From Hydrogenophaga aromaticivorans (GTDB lineage: Bacteria; Pseudomonadota; Gammaproteobacteria; Burkholderiales; Burkholderiaceae_C): a stretch of 40,474 bases of DNA. The notes under the pieces are model-generated. The model ran no database searches. It had not been told where the DNA came from and was given only the letters and a program-made list of their open reading frames with translations. The stretch lies in assembly GCF_013387465.1 (NCBI RefSeq), contig NZ_VYGV01000020.1, forward strand, positions 1-40,474. Reading direction: 5' to 3'. Made by a program: the position numbers and the translations under genes. Positions 1-7,701 of this stretch are shown one piece after another; position 1 is the stretch's first letter; every line of letters begins with the position of its first letter.

Positions 1-120
1 CATCAAGAAAGCGCGCGAAGGCAACACCCAGATGGGCAGCACCGAGCCCAAGCGTGGCCAGGGCGGCCTGGCCTGGCTGCTGCCCGCGAGCAACGACAAG
101 GTGGAGATCAAGTTGACGGA
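1..120 (+). other. Contig-start segment, probable misjoin
   Basis: On the plus strand this segment reads as an open, well-biased coding frame from base 2 (beginning IKKAREGNTQMGSTEPK and ending near KVEIKLTD). The minus-strand permease that should continue here loses all family character after the residues LACALG, at about position 125. I do not recognise the plus-strand peptide. The simplest reading is that bases 1 to about 120 come from elsewhere and were joined to the permease by the assembler. A true rearrangement is possible. No adapter sequence is visible at the joint. Confidence 0.5.
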
Positions 121-840
121 CCTGCCGAGCGCGCAGGCCAGCACCACCAGCCGCGTGGCGGGCAGGCCCACCAGCTGGGCCGCGCGCGGGTTGCCGCCGA
201 CCACGCGCACGGCAAAACCCGAGGGGGTGAGGCGCAGCCACAGGCCTGCGGCCAGGCACACCACCACGCCGATCACCAGGCCCCAGTGCACGTCGGAACC
301 GGCGATGGTGCCGATGAGCAGGCCCTCGTCGAGCGCGGGTGTGGACGGCTTGTTCAGGCTGGCCGGGTCGCGCAGCGGCCCTTCCACCAGGTGCTTGAAC
401 AGGCCGATGGCCACATAGGCCAGCAGCAGGCTGCTGATGGTTTCGTTGATGCCACGGTACTGGCGCAGCCAGCCGGCCAGAGCCACCCACAACCCGCCGG
501 CCACCGCCCCGGCCATGCAGATCGCCACCGTGCCGAACAGACTGGGCGGCAGCGGCACGGCGTGCGCCAGCGCCGCGCAGGCCAGGCCGCCCAGCACCAG
601 CGCGCCTTCGCCACCGATCACGGTGAGGCCCGCGCGCGCCGGAATCGCCACACACAAGGCCGTCAGCATCAGCGGCGCGGCGCGCTGCAGCGTGTTCTGC
701 CACGAGTACCAGTCGCCGAAGGCGCCCTTGAATAGCAGCACCCAGACCTCGACCGGACTCACCCCCGAGAACGAGACGATGAGACCGAACAGCAGCAGGG
801 CCACCCCGATGGCGCCGACGGGAAGGAGGACGTTGCGCAT
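121..840 (-). CDS. ABC transporter permease of BMP-type nucleoside/ureide importer (partial)
   Basis: The frame starts at the ATG at 838-840 and begins MRNVLLPVGAIGVALLLFG, an N-terminal membrane helix. Further hydrophobic segments follow, together with the motif GINETISSLLLAYVAIGL, typical of the inner-membrane permeases that partner BMP/PnrA-family binding proteins (YufP/NupP type). The 3' part is missing because the window begins inside it, and the last ~40 codons read from bases 1-120 do not look like the family. It lies 13 bases after the stop of the binding-protein gene and is surely co-transcribed with it. The ATPase and second permease would be expected beyond the contig start. The role, import of a nucleoside-, purine- or ureide-like solute, is inferred from family and neighbours. 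Confidence 0.85.
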
Positions 841-853
841 GGCCTCGGTGCCT

Positions 854-1960
854 TCAGACGGAGCCGTTCACGCCTTCAACCAGGTAGTTCATCTTCTCGA
901 GCTCCAGGTCGGTCTGCTTGAACGCCTTGCCGGCCGGAATGATGGTGGCGCCCTTGTTGTCCTTGAGCGGGCCTTTGAAGATGTCGAAGCTGCCGGCCAT
1001 CATCTGCGCCTTCACGCCATCGGCCTGCTTCTTGGCCGTGTCGGTGACCGCGGGGCCGTAGGCCGACATCTTCACGAAGCCGTCCTTCAGCCCGCCGCGC
1101 ACGAAGTTGGGGTGAGGCTTGCCGCTGCGCGCCGCCTCGATGAAGGTGGTGTAGGCGGTCAGCCAGTTCCACTCGGCGCCTGTGAGGTAGGCCTGGGGCG
1201 CGAGCTTGGCCTGGCTGGCGTGGTAGCCGCAGACCATCTTGCCGCGCTTGGCCGCGGTCTCCACGATCACTTTGGGGCCGTCCACGTGCATGGTGAACAC
1301 GTCCACGCCCTGGTCGGCCAGGCTGTTGGTGGCCTCGGCCTCCTTGACCGGCATCGACCAGTCGCCGGTGAAGATCACGCTGCAGGTGATCTTCGGGTCG
1401 ACCGAGCGCGCGCCCATGGTGAAGGCGTTGATGTTGCGCAGCACCTGCGGGATCGGCTTGGCGGCGATGAAGCCGATCTTCTTGCTCTTGCTCATGTGCC
1501 CGGCGATGACACCGTTGAGGTACTGGCACTCGTCGATGTAGCCGAAGAAGCTGGCCGTGTTCTTCGGGTGCTTGCCTTCGGTCCACATGCCGCCGCAATG
1601 GGCGAAGCGCACATCGGGGAACTTGGCGGCCACCGCCAGCATGTGCGGGTCGAAGTAGCCGAAGGACGTGGGGAAGACCAGGCTCGCCCCGTCCTGCGCG
1701 ATCATGCCGGTCATGGTGCGCTGCACGGTGGCGGTCTCGGGCACGTTCTCTTCTTCCACCACCTTCACGCCCGGCATCTTCTTGAGCATGGCCGCGGCTT
1801 CGGCCTGGGCCTGGTTGTAGCCATAGTCGTCGCGCGGTCCGACGTAGATCACGCCCACGGTGATGGGCTTCTGCGCGAAAGCGAAGGGGCTGCTGGCCGC
1901 CGCGCCGAGCGCGGCCAGGGTCTTGATCGAATCGCGGCGGTTGGAGAAGAGGTGGCTCAT
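854..1960 (-). CDS. BMP-family ABC transporter substrate-binding protein
   Basis: This is a 368-residue periplasmic binding protein of the BMP/PnrA family, which binds nucleosides and related N-heterocycles for ABC import. The N-terminus carries a twin-arginine-like signal (NRRDSIKTLAALGAAA, cleavage near ASSPFAFA), so export in folded form is possible. The mature part has the expected opening ITVGVIYVGPRDDYGYNQA and the later stretch GYIDECQYLNGVIAGHMSKSK. Its start lies 45 bases downstream of the atzH-like stop and its stop 13 bases upstream of the permease start, so transporter and amidases form one operon. Family members differ in ligand; the amidase neighbours suggest a ureide, biuret-like or pyrimidine/purine breakdown compound, but the sequence does not fix it. 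Confidence 0.9.
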   Translation of the reverse strand: MSHLFSNRRDSIKTLAALGAAASSPFAFAQKPITVGVIYVGPRDDYGYNQAQAEAAAMLKKMPGVKVVEEENVPETATVQRTMTGMIAQDGASLVFPTSFGYFDPHMLAVAAKFPDVRFAHCGGMWTEGKHPKNTASFFGYIDECQYLNGVIAGHMSKSKKIGFIAAKPIPQVLRNINAFTMGARSVDPKITCSVIFTGDWSMPVKEAEATNSLADQGVDVFTMHVDGPKVIVETAAKRGKMVCGYHASQAKLAPQAYLTGAEWNWLTAYTTFIEAARSGKPHPNFVRGGLKDGFVKMSAYGPAVTDTAKKQADGVKAQMMAGSFDIFKGPLKDNKGATIIPAGKAFKQTDLELEKMNYLVEGVNGSV

Positions 1961-2005
1961 GGGAACGCTCCTGGGGGTTGGTTGGAGGGGACGGGGTGAA
2001 CGGAT

Positions 2006-2380
2006 TCAGGCCAGCAGGCTGACGTGCGCGGCAACGACGCGCCAGCCCTCGGGCGTGCGAATCCAGGTCTGGCTCTGGCGACCGGTGCGGTCGCTGCCGG
2101 CGCGGAAGAACTCGGTGTTGGCGGTGGCGAAGTCGCGGCCGTAGGTGGTGATGACGGTCTTGCCCAGCGTGCGCGCCAGCCCGGCGGAGGGGCGGCCGGC
2201 GCGGAATTCGCGGATGGCGTCGTAGCCATACAGGTTTTCGGTGGCGCCATAGCGCAGCGTGTGCGGGCTGTTCCAGAACAGCTCGTCGAGCACGGCCACG
2301 TCGTTGCCCACCAGGGCCGCTTCGTAGCGCTCGAACACGGCCGTGACCTCGGCCAGCACTTCGGGGATGTTGATGATCAC
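2006..2380 (-). CDS. atzH: AtzH-like (DUF3225, SnoaL-fold) protein
   Basis: This 124-residue protein has the NTF2/SnoaL-like DUF3225 pattern of AtzH from the cyanuric-acid operon, where AtzH is reported to help turn 1,3-dicarboxyurea into allophanate. I chose the GTG at 2378-2380. It overlaps the atzE-like stop in a GTGA tetranucleotide and has an AAGGAGAG ribosome-binding site inside the end of that gene. The longer upstream frame is only a shadow of atzE. Tyr19 and Arg43 have the same 24-residue spacing as the two substrate-binding residues I recall for AtzH (Tyr22, Arg46), which supports conserved function. It sits between atzE-like and the transporter genes. Whether it acts on the same substrate as AtzH is inference. 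Confidence 0.85.
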   Translation of the reverse strand: MIINIPEVLAEVTAVFERYEAALVGNDVAVLDELFWNSPHTLRYGATENLYGYDAIREFRAGRPSAGLARTLGKTVITTYGRDFATANTEFFRAGSDRTGRQSQTWIRTPEGWRVVAAHVSLLA

Positions 2381-3780
2381 AGCGAACTCTCCTTCACTTG
2401 GGCCACACCCGACTGCGCGAGCGCCCAGCCGGCGCGAAGCGCCAGGTCTTCGCGCCAGGGCGCAGCAATCAGCTGCACGCCAATGGGCAGGCCACCGGTG
2501 CCGCCGGGCCACATCGGCGCGGTCACCACCGGGCAGCCGGAGAACGACACCGGTTGCGTGAGCAGCCCGATGGAGGGGCGGCAGGGGAGCTGCTGGCCAT
2601 TGATGTCGACCCACTCGCTGCCGATGGCCGGCGCGGCCAACGGTGTGGCGGGTGCGATCAGCACATCCCAGTCGCGGAACAAGGCGTTGACCTGGTCGCG
2701 GTAGCGGCGACGGAAGCGCTGGGCGCGCACGTACCAGGCGGCCGGTTGCAGCGCGCCCGCGATGAGGCGGTCCACCGACAGCGGCTCGTGGTCGGCGGCC
2801 CGCGTGCGCAGGCTGTCCAGGTGCAGCTGACCGCCTTCGCTGGCGGTGACGATGAAGGCCGCAGCACGCGCGGCAGCGGCGTCGGGCCATTCGACGCCAC
2901 GCTGCACGGTGGTGTGAGCGCCCAGCGCGTCGGCCGCCAGGGCCACGGCTTCGCGCGCCGCCGGTGTGGCCATCGCGTCGAAGTAGCCACCGAGCACGCC
3001 CACGCGCAGGCCCTCCACGCCCTGGGCGAGCGAGCCGGTGGTGGGCTCCACCGCGGTCGCGAAGCAGCCCGGGTCCTGCGGGTCGGGGCCCTGCAGCGCG
3101 TCGTAGGCCAGGGCCAGGCCGGGCAGGTCGTCGGCGAAGGGGCCGAGGTGGTCGATGCTGTGCACGAAGGGGAAACTGCCGCGCCGCGAGAGCCGCCCGA
3201 AGGTGGGCTTGAAGCCCCAGATGCCGCAGAACGACGAGGGCACGCGGATCGAGCCGTTGGTGTCCGACCCCAGCGTCAGCGGCACCTGGCCGGCGGCCAC
3301 CGCCGCGCCCGAACCGCCCGAGGACCCGCCGGCCGTGCAGTCCAGGTTGTGCGGGTTGCGGGTGGGGCCGTAGTGCGTGTTTTCGGTGGTGAAGCCGTAG
3401 GCGAACTCGTCCATGTTGAGCGAGCCCACCAGCACCGCGCCCGCGGCCTGCAGGCGCTGCACCAGCACCGCGTCGGCGGTGGCGGGCGGGTGCGAGCGGT
3501 TCACCTTGGAGCCGGCCAGGGTCACCTCGCCCGCGATGTCGAACAGGTTCTTCACCGCGAACGGCACACCGGCCAGCGGTCCCAGGGGTTCGCCGCGCGC
3601 GCGTCGGGCGTCCACCTGCGCCGCCTGGGCGCGGGCGGCGTCGAAGCGCGTGCCGGTGAAGGCGTTCACGCGGGCGTCGGTGGTCTCGATGCGGGCGATG
3701 CAGGTCTCCAGCACCTCGGCGGCGCTGCGCTCGCCGCTGGCGATGGCCTGCACCGTTTGAGAAAGTGAAAGCGTGGGCAT
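2377..3780 (-). CDS. atzE: AtzE-like amidase-signature hydrolase
   Basis: This 467-residue amidase-signature enzyme resembles AtzE, the 1-carboxybiuret amidohydrolase. The Lys / cis-Ser / Ser triad is visible: Lys77 in [14 protein letters not shown], Ser153 in [15 protein letters not shown], and Ser177 in [12 protein letters not shown], 24 residues after the cis-serine as the family requires. The start is the ATG at 3778-3780, 8 bases after the atzG-like stop; the much longer open frame upstream is non-coding. AtzE needs the small AtzG protein as partner, and that gene lies immediately upstream, while atzH overlaps the stop by 4 bases. This order (G, E, H) matches the cyanuric-acid operon. 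The actual substrate here could be another carboxylated ureide. Confidence 0.9.
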   Translation of the reverse strand: MPTLSLSQTVQAIASGERSAAEVLETCIARIETTDARVNAFTGTRFDAARAQAAQVDARRARGEPLGPLAGVPFAVKNLFDIAGEVTLAGSKVNRSHPPATADAVLVQRLQAAGAVLVGSLNMDEFAYGFTTENTHYGPTRNPHNLDCTAGGSSGGSGAAVAAGQVPLTLGSDTNGSIRVPSSFCGIWGFKPTFGRLSRRGSFPFVHSIDHLGPFADDLPGLALAYDALQGPDPQDPGCFATAVEPTTGSLAQGVEGLRVGVLGGYFDAMATPAAREAVALAADALGAHTTVQRGVEWPDAAAARAAAFIVTASEGGQLHLDSLRTRAADHEPLSVDRLIAGALQPAAWYVRAQRFRRRYRDQVNALFRDWDVLIAPATPLAAPAIGSEWVDINGQQLPCRPSIGLLTQPVSFSGCPVVTAPMWPGGTGGLPIGVQLIAAPWREDLALRAGWALAQSGVAQVKESSL

Positions 3781-3788
3781 GGCGCGGC

Positions 3789-3992
3789 TCAACGGGACTG
3801 GTCGAAGGGCGCCGGGCAGAACAGCTCGGCCGGCTCGTCGTGCGGTGCCAGGGGAATGACTTCCAGCGTGGCCGCGAGGCCGGCCGTGCGCTGCAGGTGC
3901 ACCGCCACGCGCGCGATCTGCGCCTCGTCCAGCGGCAGACCCACCACCACCGCGGCGGCCTTCACGTAGGCCAGGGTCTGCTCGTCGGTCAT
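3789..3992 (-). CDS. atzG: AtzG-like small subunit (DUF4089)
   Basis: This is a 67-residue acidic/hydrophobic protein ([18 protein letters not shown]...) of the DUF4089/AtzG type. In the cyanuric-acid pathway AtzG forms a heterotetramer with AtzE, stabilises it and helps form its active site, a relationship similar to GatC with GatA. The pattern [18 protein letters not shown] followed by an [13 protein letters not shown] segment and a short aromatic C-terminus fits the family. It directly precedes atzE-like (8-base gap). Its ATG overlaps the stop of an upstream 21-codon ORF in an ATGA, so its translation is probably coupled to that ORF; no separate strong ribosome-binding site is evident. Confidence 0.85.
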   Translation of the reverse strand: MTDEQTLAYVKAAAVVVGLPLDEAQIARVAVHLQRTAGLAATLEVIPLAPHDEPAELFCPAPFDQSR

Positions 3993-4054
3993 CGCCGCAC
4001 CTCAGAAGGCGTGGCCATGGTGCGAGGGCCTTCGCAGCGGGGGTGGTGTGGCAT
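3989..4054 (-). CDS. 21-codon ORF translationally coupled to atzG-like gene
   Basis: Between atzF-like and atzG-like, an ATG at 4052-4054 follows a good ribosome-binding site (GAAGGAGTC, about 6 bases upstream). It encodes [21 protein letters not shown]. Its stop TGA at 3989-3991 overlaps the atzG start as ATGA. The site and overlap suggest it is translated and delivers ribosomes to atzG. The peptide has no recognisable domain; an N-terminal HH...C cluster is the only notable trait. It could be a pure coupling leader, a regulatory uORF or the remnant of an extended AtzG N-terminus. Confidence 0.5.
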   Translation of the reverse strand: MPHHPRCEGPRTMATPSEVRR

Positions 4055-4096
4055 GGCGAGACTCCTTCGGGTGGAAAAGAGGCCGGTGGACCGGGT

Positions 4097-5833
4097 TCAG
4101 GGGAAGGCGAGGCGTTCCGGCGCGGTGGCGGCCAGGTAGGCGCGCCAGCCGCCCAGGTGGGTGATGTCGGCCGCGCCCTGCAGCGCCAGGGGTTCGCACA
4201 GGAAACCCTGCACGCTGCTGCCGTCGGCCACCTGCAGGCTGCCGATGGACAGGGGCGCGGGCACCAGCGCGACAAAGCTGCCGTATTCGGAGAGCGGCAT
4301 CTCCCAGACCTCGATCTCGATGCGCTCGCCTTCGCCGGGCGCCACGCGCAGCAGGCCGGGTTTGGGCGGCGTGGTGTTGGGCAGCGCGTAGAGGCGGTAG
4401 ACGGGCGCGGTGTGGGTGCGGCTGATCAGCGTGGCACCGCGTTCGTTGAGCTGGCCGTTGAGCGGCATGCCGGAGAGGTGGGCCCCGACCACGGCCACGC
4501 GCACGCGCGGCGGTGCGGCGAGGGTCAGGCCGGTGATGGGCTGGGGCTCGGGCAGCGGCCGGCCGGTGGCGCCCTGGGTCAGGCCGGTGGCGTGGTGGTA
4601 GCGCTGGCCGAGTTCGGCGAGCTGCCAGTCGCTGCCGCAGCGGCCGATCAGCGTGATGCCGAATGGAAGACCGTCCGGACGGAAGCTGCTGGGCACCGAC
4701 AGCGCGGCGTAGTCCAGCAGGTTGACGAAGTTGGTGTAGGCCCCGAGCTGGCGGTTCAGCACCACCGGGTCGGCGAGCATCGCTTCGATGGTGGGGTGCG
4801 TGGGCGCGGTGGGCACCACCATCAGGTCCAGGCCACGCCACAGCGGATCGGCCTGCTGGGCCAGGGCCGCCAGGCGGGTCTGCGCCGCCACCAGATCGGC
4901 CGCGCTGTAGGGGCGGCCGGCGCCGACGATGCTGCGCACCGGCTCGATCACCTCGGCCTCGTGCGCATCGAAGAAGCCGCGGATGGCTTCGTAGCGCTGG
5001 GCCACCAGCGCGCTGCCGTAGAGCATGTCGGCGCAGGCCGTGAACACGCTGAAGTCGATGGGGACGGCCTCGCCGCCGAGGTCTTTCAGGCGCTGAATCG
5101 CTTCGTCAAACGCTGCGCGCGCGGTCTCGTCGCCGAAGAACTCGGGTGTGGCGGGGAGGCCGAAGCGGAAGCGCGCGCCGAAGGGTGTGCTGGCCAGCGG
5201 CAGGCTGCGCGAGTACGGGTCCGCCGCGTCGTACCCCAGCGCGGTGGCCAGCACCTGGGCGGCGCGCGCCACCGTGGTGGTGAAGATGGACACGCAGTCC
5301 ACCGCCTGCGCGGCGGGCACCACGCCCCGGGCACTGAGCAGCCCGCGCGAGGGCTTCAGGCCCACGATGTTGTTCAGGCCGGCCGGCACGCGGCCCGAGC
5401 CGGCGGTGTCGGTGCCGAGCGCGAATTCGACCTGGCCGGTGGCCACCACATAGGCCGAGCCCGAGCTGGAACCGCCCGACACATGCAGCGGGTTGATCGC
5501 GTTGGGCACGGAGCCATAGGGCGAGCGCGTGCCGTTCAGGCCGCAGGCGAACTGGTCCAGGTTGGTCTTGCCCTGCAGCGATGCACCAGCATCGAGCAGC
5601 TTCTGCACCACGGTGGCATGGGCGGTGGCGGTGTAAGCGAACGCGGGGCAGGCGGCGGTGGTGGGCCAGCCGGCCACGTCGATGTTGTCCTTGACCGCAA
5701 AACGCAGCCCCGAGAGCACGCCGGATCGGGTGCCTGCCAGCGGCTGGTCCGGCTGGTGCAGCCAAGCCTCCGGCGCCCAGGATGTGTCTGGCGGGATGGC
5801 GGCGGCCTGAGCGGGATGGGACTGATGCACCAT
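4097..5833 (-). CDS. atzF: Allophanate hydrolase, AtzF type
   Basis: This is a two-domain allophanate hydrolase that converts allophanate to ammonia and CO2. The N-terminal amidase domain has Lys48 (FAVKDNIDVAG), cis-Ser122 (SGGSSSGSAYVVATG) and Ser146 (GTDTAGSGRVPA), counted from the ATG at 5831-5833. The C-terminal domain (from about residue 450: RVRVAVVGAHLSGMPLNGQL) is the one typical of AtzF/DUR2. The length of 578 residues is normal for AtzF without a urea-carboxylase domain. An upstream in-frame ATG at 5846-5848 would add five residues, but it lies inside a palindrome that looks like an operator, so I prefer the inner ATG with a weak GGAA site. It is the first gene of the amidase-transporter operon and would catalyse the last step of the pathway. 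Confidence 0.93.
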   Translation of the reverse strand: MVHQSHPAQAAAIPPDTSWAPEAWLHQPDQPLAGTRSGVLSGLRFAVKDNIDVAGWPTTAACPAFAYTATAHATVVQKLLDAGASLQGKTNLDQFACGLNGTRSPYGSVPNAINPLHVSGGSSSGSAYVVATGQVEFALGTDTAGSGRVPAGLNNIVGLKPSRGLLSARGVVPAAQAVDCVSIFTTTVARAAQVLATALGYDAADPYSRSLPLASTPFGARFRFGLPATPEFFGDETARAAFDEAIQRLKDLGGEAVPIDFSVFTACADMLYGSALVAQRYEAIRGFFDAHEAEVIEPVRSIVGAGRPYSAADLVAAQTRLAALAQQADPLWRGLDLMVVPTAPTHPTIEAMLADPVVLNRQLGAYTNFVNLLDYAALSVPSSFRPDGLPFGITLIGRCGSDWQLAELGQRYHHATGLTQGATGRPLPEPQPITGLTLAAPPRVRVAVVGAHLSGMPLNGQLNERGATLISRTHTAPVYRLYALPNTTPPKPGLLRVAPGEGERIEIEVWEMPLSEYGSFVALVPAPLSIGSLQVADGSSVQGFLCEPLALQGAADITHLGGWRAYLAATAPERLAFP

Positions 5834-5846
5834 GATTAAGCATTCC

Positions 5847-5862
5847 ATCTTGTATCCAAGAT
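5847..5862. promoter_or_regulatory. GntR-type operator palindrome upstream of atzF-like gene
   Basis: ATCTTG-TATC-CAAGAT is a perfect 6-bp inverted repeat around a 4-base centre, the style bound by GntR-family (FCD) regulators, whose sites often contain TTGTATACAA-like cores. A partial second copy (ATTTGATGCAAGAT) follows at 5861-5874. It overlaps the first possible atzF start, so repression by occupancy is plausible. No GntR gene lies in the window. Confidence 0.5.
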
Positions 5863-5993
5863 TTGATGCAAGATCGGTGCCAGTTCGGACGAGCCGCGCC
5901 CGGGTGGTTTCGGTTTCGCCGGTTCGCTAGGAGGTGGCGGGGGCTCCCGGGTGTGCACAGACAAGCTGTAACCATGTCGTAACGGGTTTCACG

Positions 5994-5999
5994 GATAAT
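5994..5999 (+). promoter_or_regulatory. Candidate pyk promoter -10 element
   Basis: GATAAT lies 54 bases before the pyk ATG, in an AT-richer patch. A recognisable -35 is not evident, although GTAAC occurs twice just upstream (5968-5972, 5979-5983). A strong ribosome-binding site (CAGGAGAC) precedes pyk. No GC-rich hairpin with a T run was seen in 5863-6053. Confidence 0.4.
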
Positions 6000-6053
6000 T
6001 GAAACCAAATTACAGAGCCAACCGTTTCAGCAACCCATCAGGAGACTCCTTTC

Positions 6054-7487
6054 ATGCCGCAACGCGCCACCAAGATCGTCGCCACCCTCGGGCCCGCTTC
6101 CAGCGATCCCGCCCTGCTGGAGGCGATGATCCGCGCCGGCGTCAACGTGGTGCGGCTGAACTTCTCGCACGGCACCGCGCAGGACCACATCGACCGCGCC
6201 ACCCTGGTGCGCGAGGCGGCGCAGCGTGCGGGCCGCGAGGTCGGCATCATGGCCGACCTGCAGGGCCCGAAGATTCGCGTCGGCAAGTTCGCCGAGGGCA
6301 AGGTGATGCTGGAGCCGGGCCAGCCTTTTGTGCTCGATGCTTCGCGCACCGAGCCGGGTGACCTGGGCGGCGTGGGCCTGGATTACAAGGAACTGCCGCG
6401 CGACGTCAAGGCTGGCGACACGCTGCTGCTGAACGACGGCCTGATCGTGCTGACCATCGACAAGGTGGTCGGGCCGGCGGTGCACACCACCGTGAAGCTC
6501 GGCGGCGAGCTGTCCAACAACAAGGGCATCAACAAGCAGGGCGGCGGCCTGACCGCCCCCGCGCTGACCGCCAAGGACATGGACGACATCAAGACCGCCA
6601 TGGGGCTGAAGGCCGACTACGTGGCGGTGAGTTTCCCCAAGAACGCCACCGACATGGAGCTGGCGCGCCAGCTCTGCAACGTGGCCGGTGCGTCCATCGG
6701 GCACAAGCCGGCGCTGATCGCCAAGATCGAACGCGCCGAGGCCATCCCCGAACTGGCCAACATCCTCAAGGTGTCCGACGGCATCATGGTGGCGCGCGGC
6801 GACCTGGCGGTGGAGGTGGGCAACGCGGCCGTGCCCGGTCTGCAGAAACACATGATCCGGCTCGCGCGCGAGATGGACAAGGTGGTGATCACCGCGACAC
6901 AGATGATGGAGTCGATGATCGTCAACCCGGTGCCCACGCGCGCCGAGGTGAGCGACGTGGCCAACGCCGTGCTGGACGGCACCGACGCCGTGATGCTCAG
7001 CGCCGAAACCGCCGCCGGCAAGTACCCGCTGGAGACGGTCAAGGAGATGGCCAACATCTGCCAGGAAGCCGAAAAAGCCGAGTACAGCGAACTGGGCAAC
7101 GACTTCCAGGGCAAAAAGTTCACGCGCATCGACCAGTCCATCGCCATGGGCGCGCTGTTCACGGCCCACCACCTCGGGGCCAAGGCCATCGTGGCGCTGA
7201 CCGACTCGGGCTCCACCGCGTTGTGGATGAGTCGGCACAACGTGCGCATGCCGATCTACGCCGTCACGTCCAACCTGACCTCGCAGCGAAAGATGACCCT
7301 CTACCGCAACGTGCGCCCGCTGCTGATGGACACCAGTGCCGACCGCGATACGGCGCTGGCCGACGCCGAGGCGCACCTGAAGGCGCGCGGCATCGTGCAG
7401 AGCGGCGACGTCTACGCCATCACCGTGGGGGAGCCCATGGGGCAGCCCGGCGGCACCAACACCTTGAAGATCTGCAGAGCCCGTTGA
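6054..7487 (+). CDS. pyk: Pyruvate kinase
   Basis: This cytosolic enzyme converts phosphoenolpyruvate and ADP to pyruvate and ATP. The 477-residue protein begins RATKIVATLGPASSDP and carries NFSHG, IMADLQGPKIRVGKF, the MVARGDLAVEVG segment and the active-site signature ITATQMMESMI. The length is standard for bacterial type II pyruvate kinase. The ATG at 6054 follows a CAGGAGAC ribosome-binding site. The next gene on the same strand is fba, another glycolytic/gluconeogenic enzyme, after 214 bases that include a structured repeat and fba's own promoter. The two are therefore neighbours but probably separately promoted. Confidence 0.98.
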   Translation: MPQRATKIVATLGPASSDPALLEAMIRAGVNVVRLNFSHGTAQDHIDRATLVREAAQRAGREVGIMADLQGPKIRVGKFAEGKVMLEPGQPFVLDASRTEPGDLGGVGLDYKELPRDVKAGDTLLLNDGLIVLTIDKVVGPAVHTTVKLGGELSNNKGINKQGGGLTAPALTAKDMDDIKTAMGLKADYVAVSFPKNATDMELARQLCNVAGASIGHKPALIAKIERAEAIPELANILKVSDGIMVARGDLAVEVGNAAVPGLQKHMIRLAREMDKVVITATQMMESMIVNPVPTRAEVSDVANAVLDGTDAVMLSAETAAGKYPLETVKEMANICQEAEKAEYSELGNDFQGKKFTRIDQSIAMGALFTAHHLGAKAIVALTDSGSTALWMSRHNVRMPIYAVTSNLTSQRKMTLYRNVRPLLMDTSADRDTALADAEAHLKARGIVQSGDVYAITVGEPMGQPGGTNTLKICRAR

Positions 7488-7579
7488 TCCCCCCTGCGCC
7501 GCTGCGCGGCCTCCCCCTGGGGACGCCGCTGGCGGCCTGGCAAAGCCAGTTCCGCGGCGGCCTTGGCTGGGGCACGGTC
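7488..7579 (+). repeat. Structured intergenic repeat, copy A (after pyk)
   Basis: First of three related copies (others 13211-13300 and 36342-36432), beginning directly after the pyk stop. It shows hairpins GCCGC-TGC-GCGGC (7499-7511), TCCCC-CT-GGGGA (7512-7523), and a long arm with outer stem CGCCGC/GCGGCG (7524-7529, 7554-7559) and inner stem CTGGC-AAA-GCCAG (7537-7549). It ends in CTTGGCTGG. There is no T run, so it is not a standard terminator. Stem sequences covary between copies. Confidence 0.75.
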
Positions 7580-7650
7580 TCCGGAGCGCGGTTTGACTTG
7601 TTCCCTTTGCCCTGCGCGGGTTTGTCAACGGTGAGCCGGGCCCGCGGCGC

Positions 7651-7683
7651 TAAAATTCCCCGAGTTACCAACCGGTTACCAAC
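7651..7683 (+). promoter_or_regulatory. Candidate fba promoter and tandem repeat in leader
   Basis: TAAAAT at 7651-7656 is a likely -10 element. Just after the expected transcription start come two direct copies of GTTACCAAC (7664-7672 and 7675-7683) separated by CG, an 11-base period with AACCGGTT at the joint. The spacing of one helical turn suits a protein-binding site. No clear -35 was found. Confidence 0.4.
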
Positions 7684-7701
7684 TTGATTTAGGGGATTTT
7701 C

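Noticed and set aside
437..1999. Long plus-strand open frame opposite the binding-protein gene
   Set aside because: It is a shadow of the minus-strand BMP gene: low-complexity H/V/G/L-rich translation, no ribosome-binding site and no domain.
2006..2890. Longer 294-residue version of the AtzH-like protein
   Set aside because: The extra 170 residues are an Arg/Ala-rich out-of-frame reading of atzE. The GTG at 2380, with a ribosome-binding site and a 4-base overlap, explains the true start.
5987..6053. Possible leader peptide or riboswitch before pyk
   Set aside because: Only a short AT-rich promoter patch and a ribosome-binding site are visible; no conserved fold or coupled ORF can be supported.
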